From the IMG/VR virus record IMGVR_UViG_3300009596_000001, positions 1 through 63,478 of that record: DNA of 63,478 nucleotides; one strand, 5' to 3'. The notes under the pieces are model-generated. The model was given only the letters and a program-made list of their open reading frames with translations, did not search any database and was not told where the DNA came from. Origin of the DNA: a virus. A program made the translations under genes and the position numbers. How positions within the stretch are numbered: position 1 is the first letter of the stretch; every line of letters begins with the position of its first letter. Below, in pieces: positions 23,490 through 31,600 of this stretch.

Positions 23490-23526
23490 CACCTTTTAAC
23501 ATTTATTCACCTTTTCAACATTTATT
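23490..23526 (-). repeat. Tandem Shine-Dalgarno/ATG repeats before the 50-aa gene
   Basis: Two copies, 18-19 bp apart, of a unit reading AAGGTGAATAAATGTT leftward (a third AAGGTG follows), each an SD followed by ATG. The upstream ATG opens a four-codon frame (MLKR) ending at the next SD; the second opens a ten-codon frame. They could act as translational leaders that load ribosomes for the 50-residue gene. Confidence 0.5.
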
Positions 23527-24273
23527 CACCTTCTTCACTTTGTCACCCTTGCCCCATTTTCACCAATTCAATCTCACAAACTTATTTTGAATTTTGTTGC
23601 AAAACATATAAAACCTCACAAACCTCAACAACCCATCAAACCTCACAAACCCTACAAAATCGCACAAAAAGCGACAAACTGTCAAAAATGTGACAACTTG
23701 TTCAAATTGCTTTAACCTCACAAAATTCGCAAACCTTACAAATTTCATAAACCTCACAAAATCGCAACAAATTGCCTTAATTGCATCAAGTCGTTTATGT
23801 TGTTCAAATTGCATCAAGTTACTAAACTTGACAAATTACTCAAACCTCACAAAAATGCAACAAACTTAGAATTGACCAAACCAGCGATATCATCACAAAA
23901 CCTAAAAGCGTCAAAACACTTAAAAATTGTTTGTGTCTAAATTATGTCCAAGTTTGTAAGTGTAACAGTAATTTAAACTTTGTTTCTTTCGCATTTTTGT
24001 TAAACTTTTTCTATTTTCATTTTTGCACTAACTTTTCCGATTTTACCTGTCATCGCTGCTGTTGCTTTACTTAACCCTTCCGTAAGTTTTTAAGTTTTGC
24101 AATTTTTTGCTGAAGTTTTCGCTTTGATTGATTTTTGCCTGCCACAAAACTTGACTAATTTTTACCTGCTGCAAAAACTTGACAGAGTTTTTGTTTCGTC
24201 AGTTTTCGCAAAACTTGCTAAATGCCCCCACCCCCTGTCGCCGCTTTTTTAAAGCCGTATCGCCCCAAAAATT
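23527..24273. repeat. Divergent intergenic region with AACCTCACAAA iterons
   Basis: About 750 bp separating the leftward and rightward arms, with no credible gene. AACCTCACAAA occurs exactly five times (23612, 23639, 23714, 23750, 23843), with several one-base variants between. The right half (23930-24200) is T-rich on the plus strand and has repeated AAAACTTGAC words. Position and repeats fit an operator array for the divergent arms, a replication origin, or a packaging site beside the small terminase gene; sequence alone does not choose. Confidence 0.45.
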
Positions 24274-24302
24274 TTGCAAGACACTGTCGTGTGTGTTAAA
24301 AT
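24274..24302 (+). promoter_or_regulatory. Promoter of the rightward arm
   Basis: -35 TTGCAA, 17-bp spacer, -10 TAAAAT, 22 bases before the hydrolase start. The TTGCAA -35 is shared with promoter B and with the scaffold promoter. It could drive the whole late operon. Confidence 0.6.
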
Positions 24303-24324
24303 TAAAACTGGAGGTGACGGCATC

Positions 24325-24885
24325 GTGTCTGTCAAATCTACTGGGTCTATTAGGTCTATTACTTTGCGGGAAGTTTTAAAGCGGGCGAAGTCTGCCATAT
24401 CCCGCAAAATTCGTTATGGGTTGGGGTATGGTGGATTGAACCCTGATGCGCCTGGTCCTGAAAGTGCTGAGGGGTTATGTGATTGTAGTGGGTTTGTTTG
24501 TTGGTGTTTGGGGTTTAGCAGGAAGGTTGATGATGTGAAGTATGTTGAGTTTAATGGTGGGTGGGTGAATACGGATGCGATGATACAGGATGGCAAGTAT
24601 TGGGGTAGGTTATTTACGATATTGGATGAACCGAAGGTGGGTTGTTTGATTGTGTATGGAAGTGGGAAAGGTCGTCGTTATGGGCATGTAGGGATAGTTG
24701 TGTCGGTTACGAAGGGCAAGGTAGAGAAGGTTATTCATTGTTCTAAGGAGAATGAGCGTAGGTATGGGAATGCTGTGTGGGAGACTGACGATGCTGTATG
24801 GCGGGGCAAGAAGACTTATTTTCTTTGGTATAAGGGGATTGTTGGGCATAAGGGGATTGTGGGGCAGAAGGGGGGAGTGAAGTGA
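24325..24885 (+). CDS. NlpC/P60-type peptidoglycan hydrolase (candidate endolysin)
   Basis: A 186-residue papain-like peptidase. The catalytic Cys is in LCDCSGFVCW, the His in YGHVGIVV, and a third polar residue probably follows in KVIHCS. NlpC/P60 enzymes cut peptide stems of peptidoglycan. The GTG start is fixed by GGAGGTG 8 bases upstream; the frame is open 17 codons further without a site. The C terminus has a duplicated KGIVG(H/Q)KG(I/G) tail. It opens the rightward arm just before the terminase genes, an unusual place for an endolysin, so a virion or early role is possible. Confidence 0.75.
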   Translation: MSVKSTGSIRSITLREVLKRAKSAISRKIRYGLGYGGLNPDAPGPESAEGLCDCSGFVCWCLGFSRKVDDVKYVEFNGGWVNTDAMIQDGKYWGRLFTILDEPKVGCLIVYGSGKGRRYGHVGIVVSVTKGKVEKVIHCSKENERRYGNAVWETDDAVWRGKKTYFLWYKGIVGHKGIVGQKGGVK

Positions 24886-25430
24886 TGGGGCGCAGAAGGC
24901 GAGAGGGATTGGACAAAGATGAAGGGAAGTTATTGCGTTGGATACTTATTGTTCGGAAGATGAAGGAGGAGGGGCTACCTGCTTCTGTTGCTTTCAAGAC
25001 TTTATGTGAGTATGGTGTGAGTTTTGATGTGGCGTTTGAAATTGTTCGTGATGAATATGGGGTTTTGTTGGACGATTTATTGCGTTGGAGTGAAGAGGAA
25101 GGCTGGATGGAGGAGGGTGGATGGTTTAGGAAGATAGAAGAAGGGATGGGGATAATAATAGAGGGTAGGTTAGTTCGTAGGGCGTTGGAGGGAAGTGTTG
25201 CTGCTCAGAAGGCGTATCTTGTGAAGTGGCGACCTGAAGAGTGGAGTGAGCGGGTTAAGGTGGAGAGTGTTGGGGAGCCTGAAACGAAGGTGATGGTAGT
25301 TTTGGGTTATGTGCCGAAGGACATGGAGCAGAAGGTTTTGCCGCCTGTTGTTGAAGTTGTGGACATTTCCAAGCAGGTTTTAGAGGCAGGTGAAGAAGGT
25401 GAAGGCGATAGAGAAGGTTCTGATGCCTGA
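24885..25430 (+). CDS. terS: Terminase small subunit (candidate)
   Basis: A 181-residue acidic, helical protein located directly upstream of and overlapping TerL. N-terminal 60 residues have helix-turn-helix-like spacing; residues 100-125 include ALEGSVAAQKAYLVKWRPEEWSER, the pattern seen before the C terminus of many small terminases. It should bind the packaging-initiation site and activate TerL. ATG at 24885 follows a GGGGAG site and overlaps the hydrolase stop. Assignment rests mainly on position and this motif. Confidence 0.65.
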   Translation: MGRRRREGLDKDEGKLLRWILIVRKMKEEGLPASVAFKTLCEYGVSFDVAFEIVRDEYGVLLDDLLRWSEEEGWMEEGGWFRKIEEGMGIIIEGRLVRRALEGSVAAQKAYLVKWRPEEWSERVKVESVGEPETKVMVVLGYVPKDMEQKVLPPVVEVVDISKQVLEAGEEGEGDREGSDA

Positions 25431-26811
25431 TGGAAGTGTGCGTGTTCAGTTCAACCTGACGCCGAAACAGCGGGAGTTTTTGAATTTACCGCATAGGTAT
25501 AGGTTATTTTTGGGTGGTGTGGGGAGTGGGAAGACGACTGCTGGATGTTTGGAAGTCATAAGGGTTTGTTTGTTTTACCCAGGTTCGCAAGTTCTTGTTA
25601 TGCGTAAGACTGCGAGGGAGTTGGAGAAGACGACTTTGCAGGTGTTGGAAGAGTTGTTGTTGCAGTTGAATGAAGAAGTTGGCGGCAAGAAGGTGAAATT
25701 TTACTTGGACAAAAGCACTGACGGGCAATATTTTCTTGTCAAAAGTTTGTATAGGGATGGAGAGATAGGGCATTCGTTTATTTACTGGACAGGTGCAGAT
25801 AAAGTGGACAAGATACAGGGGATGAACTTGAGCGGGTTTTTTGTGGATGAGGCGAGGGAAATTGAGCAAGAGTTTTTTGATGTGTTGAGGTCAAGGTTGC
25901 GAAACCCAAGAGGACCGAGAAGGGGATGGTTGGCTTCGTTGCCGCCACCTTCAGGTCATTGGCTTGACAGGTTATTCTTGCAGGGTGAGGGCGGTGAGGA
26001 GTATGGTTACATCCATGCGACGACTTTTGACAACCCCAACTTGCCGCAGGATTTTATAGAGGACATAATGCGGTATGACGAAAGGATATATCGGGAGTTG
26101 GTGTTAGGGGAGCAAATTCCAAGTGCTGTAGGTGGACCGATAATAACGAACTTTTCTAAGAAACATCATGTTTTGGCTGGAGATAGGTTGAAGGAGAAGT
26201 TGGATGAGTTGGGTAGGTTGTATGGTGAAAGGTTGCATGTGTATCGGGGCATAGATTTTGGGTATCATCACCCCGCTTGTGTTTGGGGGACATTTGACAG
26301 CAAGGGTAGGTTTATTGTGTTGCGGGAGTATATCGGGGAGAAGATGACTTTGAACGAGTTTTTGGGGAAGATAACTGCAATTGACGCCCAAGAAGGTTGG
26401 CGTGTCCTTGCCGATTTTCACGACCCACACTCTACCTACACGACCGACTTATTTACTGTGGACAGGGTTGAAATTATGAAGGAAAAAGGCTTGCATCCTG
26501 TCCCTGCAAGTTGTAGGTTTGAGGATGGGATACATATGTTGCAAAAGTTGTTTGGGACTTTGATATTTGGCGAACCTATGTTGCAGTTGTCTGAACGATG
26601 TAGGTTACTGATTTTAGGGTTTGAAGGCGAATATTGTTGGGATAGGACAGGGACGAAAGTTAGAGACAGTATTGTCGTTCACCTTGTAGATGCGTTAAGA
26701 TATATGGTAATGGGTTTGTGGGGACGGTTGAGTTCCAATATGTCCGTTACTGTCCCTAAGAAAGAGAAGAGGTGGTCGGGTTTTTCTTACAACGAAGACT
26801 TTGCGAGGTGA
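25390..26811 (+). CDS. terL: Terminase large subunit
   Basis: A 473-residue DNA-packaging motor. Walker A is LGGVGSGKTT (about 41-50), Walker B GFFVDEAREI (about 149-158), and the nuclease domain starts near 290 with YRGIDFGYHHPA, followed by VLADFHDP and the C-terminal RDSIVVHLVDALRYM helix. It cuts concatemers and drives DNA into proheads using ATP. The start is a GTG inside the terS gene; a second GTG three codons later has better spacing from AGG, so the exact start is uncertain. The overlap with terS is 41 bp. Confidence 0.92.
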   Translation: MKKVKAIEKVLMPDGSVRVQFNLTPKQREFLNLPHRYRLFLGGVGSGKTTAGCLEVIRVCLFYPGSQVLVMRKTARELEKTTLQVLEELLLQLNEEVGGKKVKFYLDKSTDGQYFLVKSLYRDGEIGHSFIYWTGADKVDKIQGMNLSGFFVDEAREIEQEFFDVLRSRLRNPRGPRRGWLASLPPPSGHWLDRLFLQGEGGEEYGYIHATTFDNPNLPQDFIEDIMRYDERIYRELVLGEQIPSAVGGPIITNFSKKHHVLAGDRLKEKLDELGRLYGERLHVYRGIDFGYHHPACVWGTFDSKGRFIVLREYIGEKMTLNEFLGKITAIDAQEGWRVLADFHDPHSTYTTDLFTVDRVEIMKEKGLHPVPASCRFEDGIHMLQKLFGTLIFGEPMLQLSERCRLLILGFEGEYCWDRTGTKVRDSIVVHLVDALRYMVMGLWGRLSSNMSVTVPKKEKRWSGFSYNEDFAR

Positions 26812-26817
26812 ACTTAG

Positions 26818-28848
26818 ATGGAGCAGTTATCGCAAGTTGCTGCGTTTTTGGAGCAATTGAAGAAAGAAGAGCCGAGGGTTGGCGGCGAAGTTGTGCCTCG
26901 TCCACCTTCGCCGTTTGATTACTCCCTTCTTGCTCAGATGCGCAAACAGTCTGCGGGTGAGTATGAAAAGCAATTTTGGAGCATCCTTGTAAGTGCGTTC
27001 AATGCAAGAAAGAGTGCGGTGGAAAGGTGGGACAGGGCAAGGAAAGCCTGGGCAAATGAATATGACTTTTCCTACAAAAGCCCCAACCAAGCGAAAGCCT
27101 ACATTCCCCGTCTTATGCGCAACATAGAGATAATTTCGCAGTATTTGCGCCGTGCTTTCGCCGAAAATCAGCAATCCTTCAAAGTTGAGGCTATTTCGCC
27201 GACTTTGGAGAACTTGAAGTGGGCTTCGGCTTTGGAGAAGATGTGCTTTTACATCTTGGATACGAATGATTTGATGGAGAAGTGGCAGAAATTGGTGAAG
27301 ATGGGGTTGTTGTATGGGTTGATGATTGCAAAGGTTAGCGTTAAGCCGCAAAAGGTAACACATGTTGTAGAGCAAGAGGGTAAGTGGAAGACGGTTGAAA
27401 GGAACGCTTACAAACTGACAATTGACATTGTCTCGCCTTACGACATCTTCTTAGACCCTTCAGGTCGCAACAAATTCATCATCCACAAAGTCACCGTTGA
27501 CGAGGCTTACCTTTATGACTTGGCAGATATGAAGGTGATAGACAGTTCAGCGATTGAAGAATTGAAAGAAAGGGGCAAGAAAGTGAAGGAAAAACTGTTC
27601 AGCGGAACGGTTTCGCACCCGCCGTTTAGAAAGGTTGTCCATTTGTTTGAGTATTGGGGTGATTGGTGGGATGAAGATGGGAAGTTGATGCATAGGAATA
27701 TTTGGGCGATATTCGGGTCGGTGTCGGATATTTTTGACGAAGCAGGGAATTTAGTATCTATGGAAGAAGCACCTGTTGTGTTGATGAAGGGTCCGTTGCC
27801 CAACCCTTACTGGCACCAAAAACCGCCTTTTATCGTTGCTCCGCTAATCTACACCCCTTACGAAGAAGTGTATCCGCTTTCTATGACCGACCCTCTCGTT
27901 GACATGCAGCGGGAATACACGAGGTTGTTCAATGCGATGTTGGATGGTGCGATATTTGATGCTGTGTCTGTGTTTGAGGTTAACGAAGCGTTTGTGGAAA
28001 ATGCAGAGGACATAGACACTTTGTGGGCGGGGAAGATACTGCGGAAGAAGTTAACCGAAGGACAAGTCATAACGCCCGTGCATTTGGGCAAGATGCCTAC
28101 TGCTGCTGCGTTTCTTGTGCAGTTGATGGAGCGATACTTGCTTGAAGGGTTTGGTGTAACGGAAACTGTGATGGGTTACTTAAGCACAAGGGGGCGACCG
28201 ACGGCAACTGAAGTTGTTTCGGCAAGGGCTCACGCTTTCGCTGCAATTGAAGAACTTGCAAGGGCTGCTGAAGCGGCGTTCTGGGAGCCGCTGTTGAATA
28301 CTGTTTTACAAGTAGCCTTGCAGGTTTTGCCCGATATTGCCGACGAACAACTTCTTAAAGCGCTTGGAGAGGACAAGGAAGTGTTGATGACAATTATGAA
28401 CTTGCCTGCAGAAGAAAGGGAAGCCATTGCGAGAGGCGGATATAGGTTCAAAGCAAGGGCATTAAGCCAAGCAATCGCAAAGGTTCAAGAAATTGCGAAG
28501 ATGGTGGAGTTCTTGCAGTTGGTTGCGGAAATTCCGCAGTTATCCATGCTGTTGAACTGGAACGGGATTTTGCGGAAAATGCTTGAAGGTTACGGTTGGG
28601 CGCCCGATGAGGTCACAATTGAATTGACGCCCGAGTTGGAGCAACTGATGAAGCAGGCTCAAATTGTGATGTTGGTTAGGACGATACAACAGTCGTTGAT
28701 GGGTCAACCCGTTGCTGAAGAAGAAGGCAAAACCTCAGGAACAAAATTGTCTCCAGAGGAAGTAGGTGAACCTACAGGTGCAGTTGTCGCTCCCGAGTTG
28801 GCTGAGGCTTTGCCGCCGCATCCTGCATCTGTTGAGGGAGGTGAGTAG
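26818..28848 (+). CDS. Portal protein (podovirus type)
   Basis: A 676-residue protein immediately after TerL. It resembles P22-like/head-to-tail connector portals: the N-terminal WDRARKAWAN segment, IDIVSPYDIFLDPSG, a KPPFIVAPLIYTPYEEVYPLSMTDPLVDMQRE stretch, and a Val/Thr-rich GVTETVMGYLSTRGRPTATEV clip-stem segment. The C-terminal 60 residues are low in complexity. It forms the dodecameric vertex through which DNA passes. GAGGTG precedes ATG. Confidence 0.85.
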   Translation: MEQLSQVAAFLEQLKKEEPRVGGEVVPRPPSPFDYSLLAQMRKQSAGEYEKQFWSILVSAFNARKSAVERWDRARKAWANEYDFSYKSPNQAKAYIPRLMRNIEIISQYLRRAFAENQQSFKVEAISPTLENLKWASALEKMCFYILDTNDLMEKWQKLVKMGLLYGLMIAKVSVKPQKVTHVVEQEGKWKTVERNAYKLTIDIVSPYDIFLDPSGRNKFIIHKVTVDEAYLYDLADMKVIDSSAIEELKERGKKVKEKLFSGTVSHPPFRKVVHLFEYWGDWWDEDGKLMHRNIWAIFGSVSDIFDEAGNLVSMEEAPVVLMKGPLPNPYWHQKPPFIVAPLIYTPYEEVYPLSMTDPLVDMQREYTRLFNAMLDGAIFDAVSVFEVNEAFVENAEDIDTLWAGKILRKKLTEGQVITPVHLGKMPTAAAFLVQLMERYLLEGFGVTETVMGYLSTRGRPTATEVVSARAHAFAAIEELARAAEAAFWEPLLNTVLQVALQVLPDIADEQLLKALGEDKEVLMTIMNLPAEEREAIARGGYRFKARALSQAIAKVQEIAKMVEFLQLVAEIPQLSMLLNWNGILRKMLEGYGWAPDEVTIELTPELEQLMKQAQIVMLVRTIQQSLMGQPVAEEEGKTSGTKLSPEEVGEPTGAVVAPELAEALPPHPASVEGGE

Positions 28849-28850
28849 TT

Positions 28851-29429
28851 GTGACAAGTAACGATGCTTTGTTGGCTAACCTGCGGCGACTTTTCAAAAT
28901 GCTTTGTTTCCTTGTGACGGGAAAATACGAATTAAAGTTGGGCAACAAGCGGATAATCCTTCGGATTAAAGAAAGCGACCTAAGATATTTTGCTGAATGC
29001 GAAAGAAACAAGAAAGAGATTGTAGTGTCCTTTACGCCGCTTGCGTTTACAAACGATTACATACTCAAGCGAACCGTTTGCCACGAATTTATCCACTGCC
29101 TTTTTAACTGTTACAGTTGGACTGATGCTGTAGAGCATTTAAAGAAGTTGGTGATTTGTGCTATTGACATGTTATCGGGCAACGACCCTTACACGAAAGA
29201 AGTAGGCGGGGAAGAATACAAGTGTTCGGAAGAGCAATATTGCTTTTTCTTGGAAACCGTGTTATCCTTGTTGTTGTATGTAGCCCCTGAGTGGGATGTA
29301 ATTCGTGAAGACGAGCATAAAATCTATGCCGAACGTGTTGGAGGTGTTTCACATGTCACAAAAATTGCCGCCCTTCAAAGCAAAGACAAGCACACAGCCC
29401 AAAAAGCGAAAGGTAAACCCGCCAATTGA
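28851..29429 (+). CDS. HExxH-motif protein (zincin-like), 192 aa
   Basis: Contains VCHEFIHCLF (His78, Glu79, His82), the zinc-binding and catalytic motif of zincin metallopeptidases, after an FTPLAFTNDYILKRT segment; a Glu in the helix near 140 (FFLETVLSLL) could be the third ligand. The N-terminal strand-rich part resembles small SprT-like phage proteins only in outline. Start is GTG after GGAGGTG. The C-terminal 25 residues overlap the next gene. A role in virion maturation or in the host cell is possible. Confidence 0.65.
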   Translation: MTSNDALLANLRRLFKMLCFLVTGKYELKLGNKRIILRIKESDLRYFAECERNKKEIVVSFTPLAFTNDYILKRTVCHEFIHCLFNCYSWTDAVEHLKKLVICAIDMLSGNDPYTKEVGGEEYKCSEEQYCFFLETVLSLLLYVAPEWDVIREDEHKIYAERVGGVSHVTKIAALQSKDKHTAQKAKGKPAN

Positions 29430-29559
29430 GTTTGAGTGGGGACCGGGCTATTCTCCCGACCGCAAGATTATCCCAAACGACACCGAAAGGGCTGTGCGAC
29501 CCCTTCCCGTTAGGGAAGAGCCGTGTCCTGTAGAGAAGAAAGACGGCAAACTGAGGTGA
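29353..29559 (+). CDS. Small Pro/Lys-rich protein, 68 aa
   Basis: Not recognised. Proline-, Lys- and Glu-rich with no obvious secondary structure except a short WGPGYSPDRK centre. The ATG is chosen because GGAGGTG lies 7 bases upstream, inside the zincin gene, which it overlaps by 77 bp. The frame is open further upstream without a site. Likely disordered; may be a virion accessory. Confidence 0.55.
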   Translation: MSQKLPPFKAKTSTQPKKRKVNPPIEFEWGPGYSPDRKIIPNDTERAVRPLPVREEPCPVEKKDGKLR

Positions 29560-29566
29560 CATTAAG

Positions 29567-30601
29567 ATGAAACGTGCCAGTGTCCTTTTTGTGAGCGGTG
29601 CTCCGAAAGGGGCAACAAAAGGGCAGCAGCGTTACGAATGTTTCTGGAGGGCGCTTCAAAACTTCAGCCCTACAATTGGCGATGTCTATTTCGCTTGTCC
29701 TTTTTCCTTTCCTGCAGACACAATGCCCGATTACGCCGATGTCATCGTCTTGGGTTTTCCTGTAGCGACCGACTTCAAACTCCCGCCACATCAACTCCTT
29801 ATTTACGACATTTGTGATATTTGGTGGGTAGAGGGCTGGCATGTTAATTTGGCGGAGCAACACAAATTTTGGCTTGACAAATGCGATATTGTCACCGTCG
29901 TTTCCGACTACCTTGCTTACGAAATCGTCAAACAAACAAGCAAACCCCTTTACATCATCCCTAATGCCACATCCTTCTTCAACCCTGAAACCTTTAAAAT
30001 TCGCCCTTTGCCTTCCGACGACTTCAAAGTAGGTTACTTTTTTGTCGGCTCACATTACAACGGTCAGAATTGGTGGGCTTTGACTGAACTTGCTGCTGTT
30101 GCTCACATGAAACCTGACAATCCTTTCTACTTTTTCCTTGCGACCGATAGAATAAACCCGCTTGGCGTTATGCCTTTCCACTTACCCCCTAATGTTAAAG
30201 TTTTGGCTACAAACGAGGGGATTGATTGGAAGGATGTGTTGCAAGTGTTGGATAGTGAGCCCAATGTTTTTTGGATTGGGCTTATTCCCTACAAACCGCA
30301 CCCTATCGGTTACGCTGCTTCTCCGATTAAAGCCTACGATTACTTGGCTTTTGGTTTTCCTGTCATTGCTTGGAACAACTCAGAAGTGACAAAGATTTCG
30401 CCTTACTTAACCGAAGTCATTTGGGGTGAAGTTTTGGAGCGGCTTCCCGAATTTCACACCGCAACGATGTCTTTAATTGCCGCCGTTTGTTACGCTGCTT
30501 TAGAACAACACAAACCGAACATCCCAACTTGGGGAGACAGGGCAATTGGGGATTTATGGGGCAAAGTTATAGTTCCCAACTTGCGGAGGCGACAGTTGTG
30601 A
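29567..30601 (+). CDS. GT-B fold glycosyltransferase
   Basis: A 344-residue protein with a GT4/GT1-like pattern: an N-terminal Rossmann strand with VLFVSGAP, a middle ISNATS-like turn (IIPNATSFF), and the C-terminal donor-binding SPIKAYDYLAFGFPVIAWN. It should transfer sugar from a nucleotide-sugar. The donor and acceptor are unknown. It sits in the structural operon with a second GT-like gene overlapping its stop (GTGA), so the products may act in sequence on a virion glycan or a host surface polysaccharide. Confidence 0.78.
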   Translation: MKRASVLFVSGAPKGATKGQQRYECFWRALQNFSPTIGDVYFACPFSFPADTMPDYADVIVLGFPVATDFKLPPHQLLIYDICDIWWVEGWHVNLAEQHKFWLDKCDIVTVVSDYLAYEIVKQTSKPLYIIPNATSFFNPETFKIRPLPSDDFKVGYFFVGSHYNGQNWWALTELAAVAHMKPDNPFYFFLATDRINPLGVMPFHLPPNVKVLATNEGIDWKDVLQVLDSEPNVFWIGLIPYKPHPIGYAASPIKAYDYLAFGFPVIAWNNSEVTKISPYLTEVIWGEVLERLPEFHTATMSLIAAVCYAALEQHKPNIPTWGDRAIGDLWGKVIVPNLRRRQL

Positions 30602-31599
30602 AGTGGTTCATCGGTGTGTCTGGAACTTCAGATGATTTCACAAAGTATCCAGAATTTGAAGAAGCCGATGTCGTTTACCTTTACTTCCTTCAGGCTATTG
30701 AACACTTACAAAGCCTGAAGAAGTTTTCCCACACAGGCAAAACGCTTGTCATCTTTACCGAAAATGTGTTGGGAGAGCCAAAGATTTACGAGAGTATCTT
30801 TAGGTTGTTTGCCGAACTTAAAGAGTGGTGGAAAGGCGATGTTATCTGTCAAGGACCGTCTGATGAGGTTCAGCGATATGTAGTGGAAAAGGCGATGAAG
30901 AATGGAAACAGATACATTGCGGTTTGGGTTTCCTTGCCTCAGTCACAAATTCATTACAAACAAGGGATTACGGGTCGTTGGGGCGATTTTTACATCCTTT
31001 GGGCTTACAATGAATACAAAGGGTTAAATGAGGCTAAATTTGTGTCGGATTTTGTCCCAATTAAAATTATGGACTACTCAAATTGCAACCCAGCGACTTG
31101 GTGTGAGCAGTTGCTTGAAGCCAGAGGGGTTATGTGGGCTGCAAGGGCTGAAAGCATCGGAAAGACAATTGTTTCTGCTGGAGCGGCAGGTAAGCCGCTT
31201 ATCATGTATCGCAGCACTAATTGGGATTATGTCCCGCAGGCGTTCAATAACTACGAAATTTTTGGAAAATCAAACTTGTTTTACAAATGTGCGTTGGTGT
31301 GCTATAGTTTAGAAGAGTGGACGGCGGCTGCGCAAAGGTTGTTGAAAGATGATGAAGAGGCGCAATTGCGTGGTGAAAACCTAAAGCGGTTCTTTAAGAT
31401 TTACGAGGAATTTTGGGTGTGGGATATACTTTACGAGCGTTTTAAAGACGAAGTAGGGTTGGTTTTACCTAAAGACATGACGCCGTGCCATCACCTTCTG
31501 CCGACATTTTTTACAGCGGACATGTTTGATGACGAAAAAAACTTTCCGAGGGGCGAATGGAGCAACAATCCGTTATCCTTGAATTGGAGGTGTAGATAG
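30598..31599 (+). CDS. Second glycosyltransferase-like protein
   Basis: 333 residues. No catalytic motif is as clear as in the upstream gene, but the layout is GT-B-like: alternating strand/helix with VVYLYFLQ and VIFTENV, then LLEARGVMWAARAESIGKTI and SAGAAGKPLIMY, the last resembling the donor-binding loop of GT4 enzymes. The GTG start overlaps the upstream stop (GTGA), with GGAGG 10 bases before. An in-frame ATG 37 codons upstream has no site. Confidence 0.55.
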   Translation: MKWFIGVSGTSDDFTKYPEFEEADVVYLYFLQAIEHLQSLKKFSHTGKTLVIFTENVLGEPKIYESIFRLFAELKEWWKGDVICQGPSDEVQRYVVEKAMKNGNRYIAVWVSLPQSQIHYKQGITGRWGDFYILWAYNEYKGLNEAKFVSDFVPIKIMDYSNCNPATWCEQLLEARGVMWAARAESIGKTIVSAGAAGKPLIMYRSTNWDYVPQAFNNYEIFGKSNLFYKCALVCYSLEEWTAAAQRLLKDDEEAQLRGENLKRFFKIYEEFWVWDILYERFKDEVGLVLPKDMTPCHHLLPTFFTADMFDDEKNFPRGEWSNNPLSLNWRCR

Positions 31600-31600
31600 A

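Noticed and set aside
23560-23817. 85-codon leftward frame with repeated Phe-Val-Arg-Phe
   Set aside because: The repeats are translations of the AACCTCACAAA iterons; there is no Shine-Dalgarno before the ATG.
23560-24200. CRISPR-like array in the divergent region
   Set aside because: Repeats are 11 bp, irregularly spaced (27-93 bp) and degenerate, not a CRISPR pattern; no cas genes (the Cas4-like nuclease belongs with bet).
24179-24379. 66-codon rightward frame before the hydrolase
   Set aside because: TTG start without a site, ends inside the hydrolase gene and overlaps its promoter.
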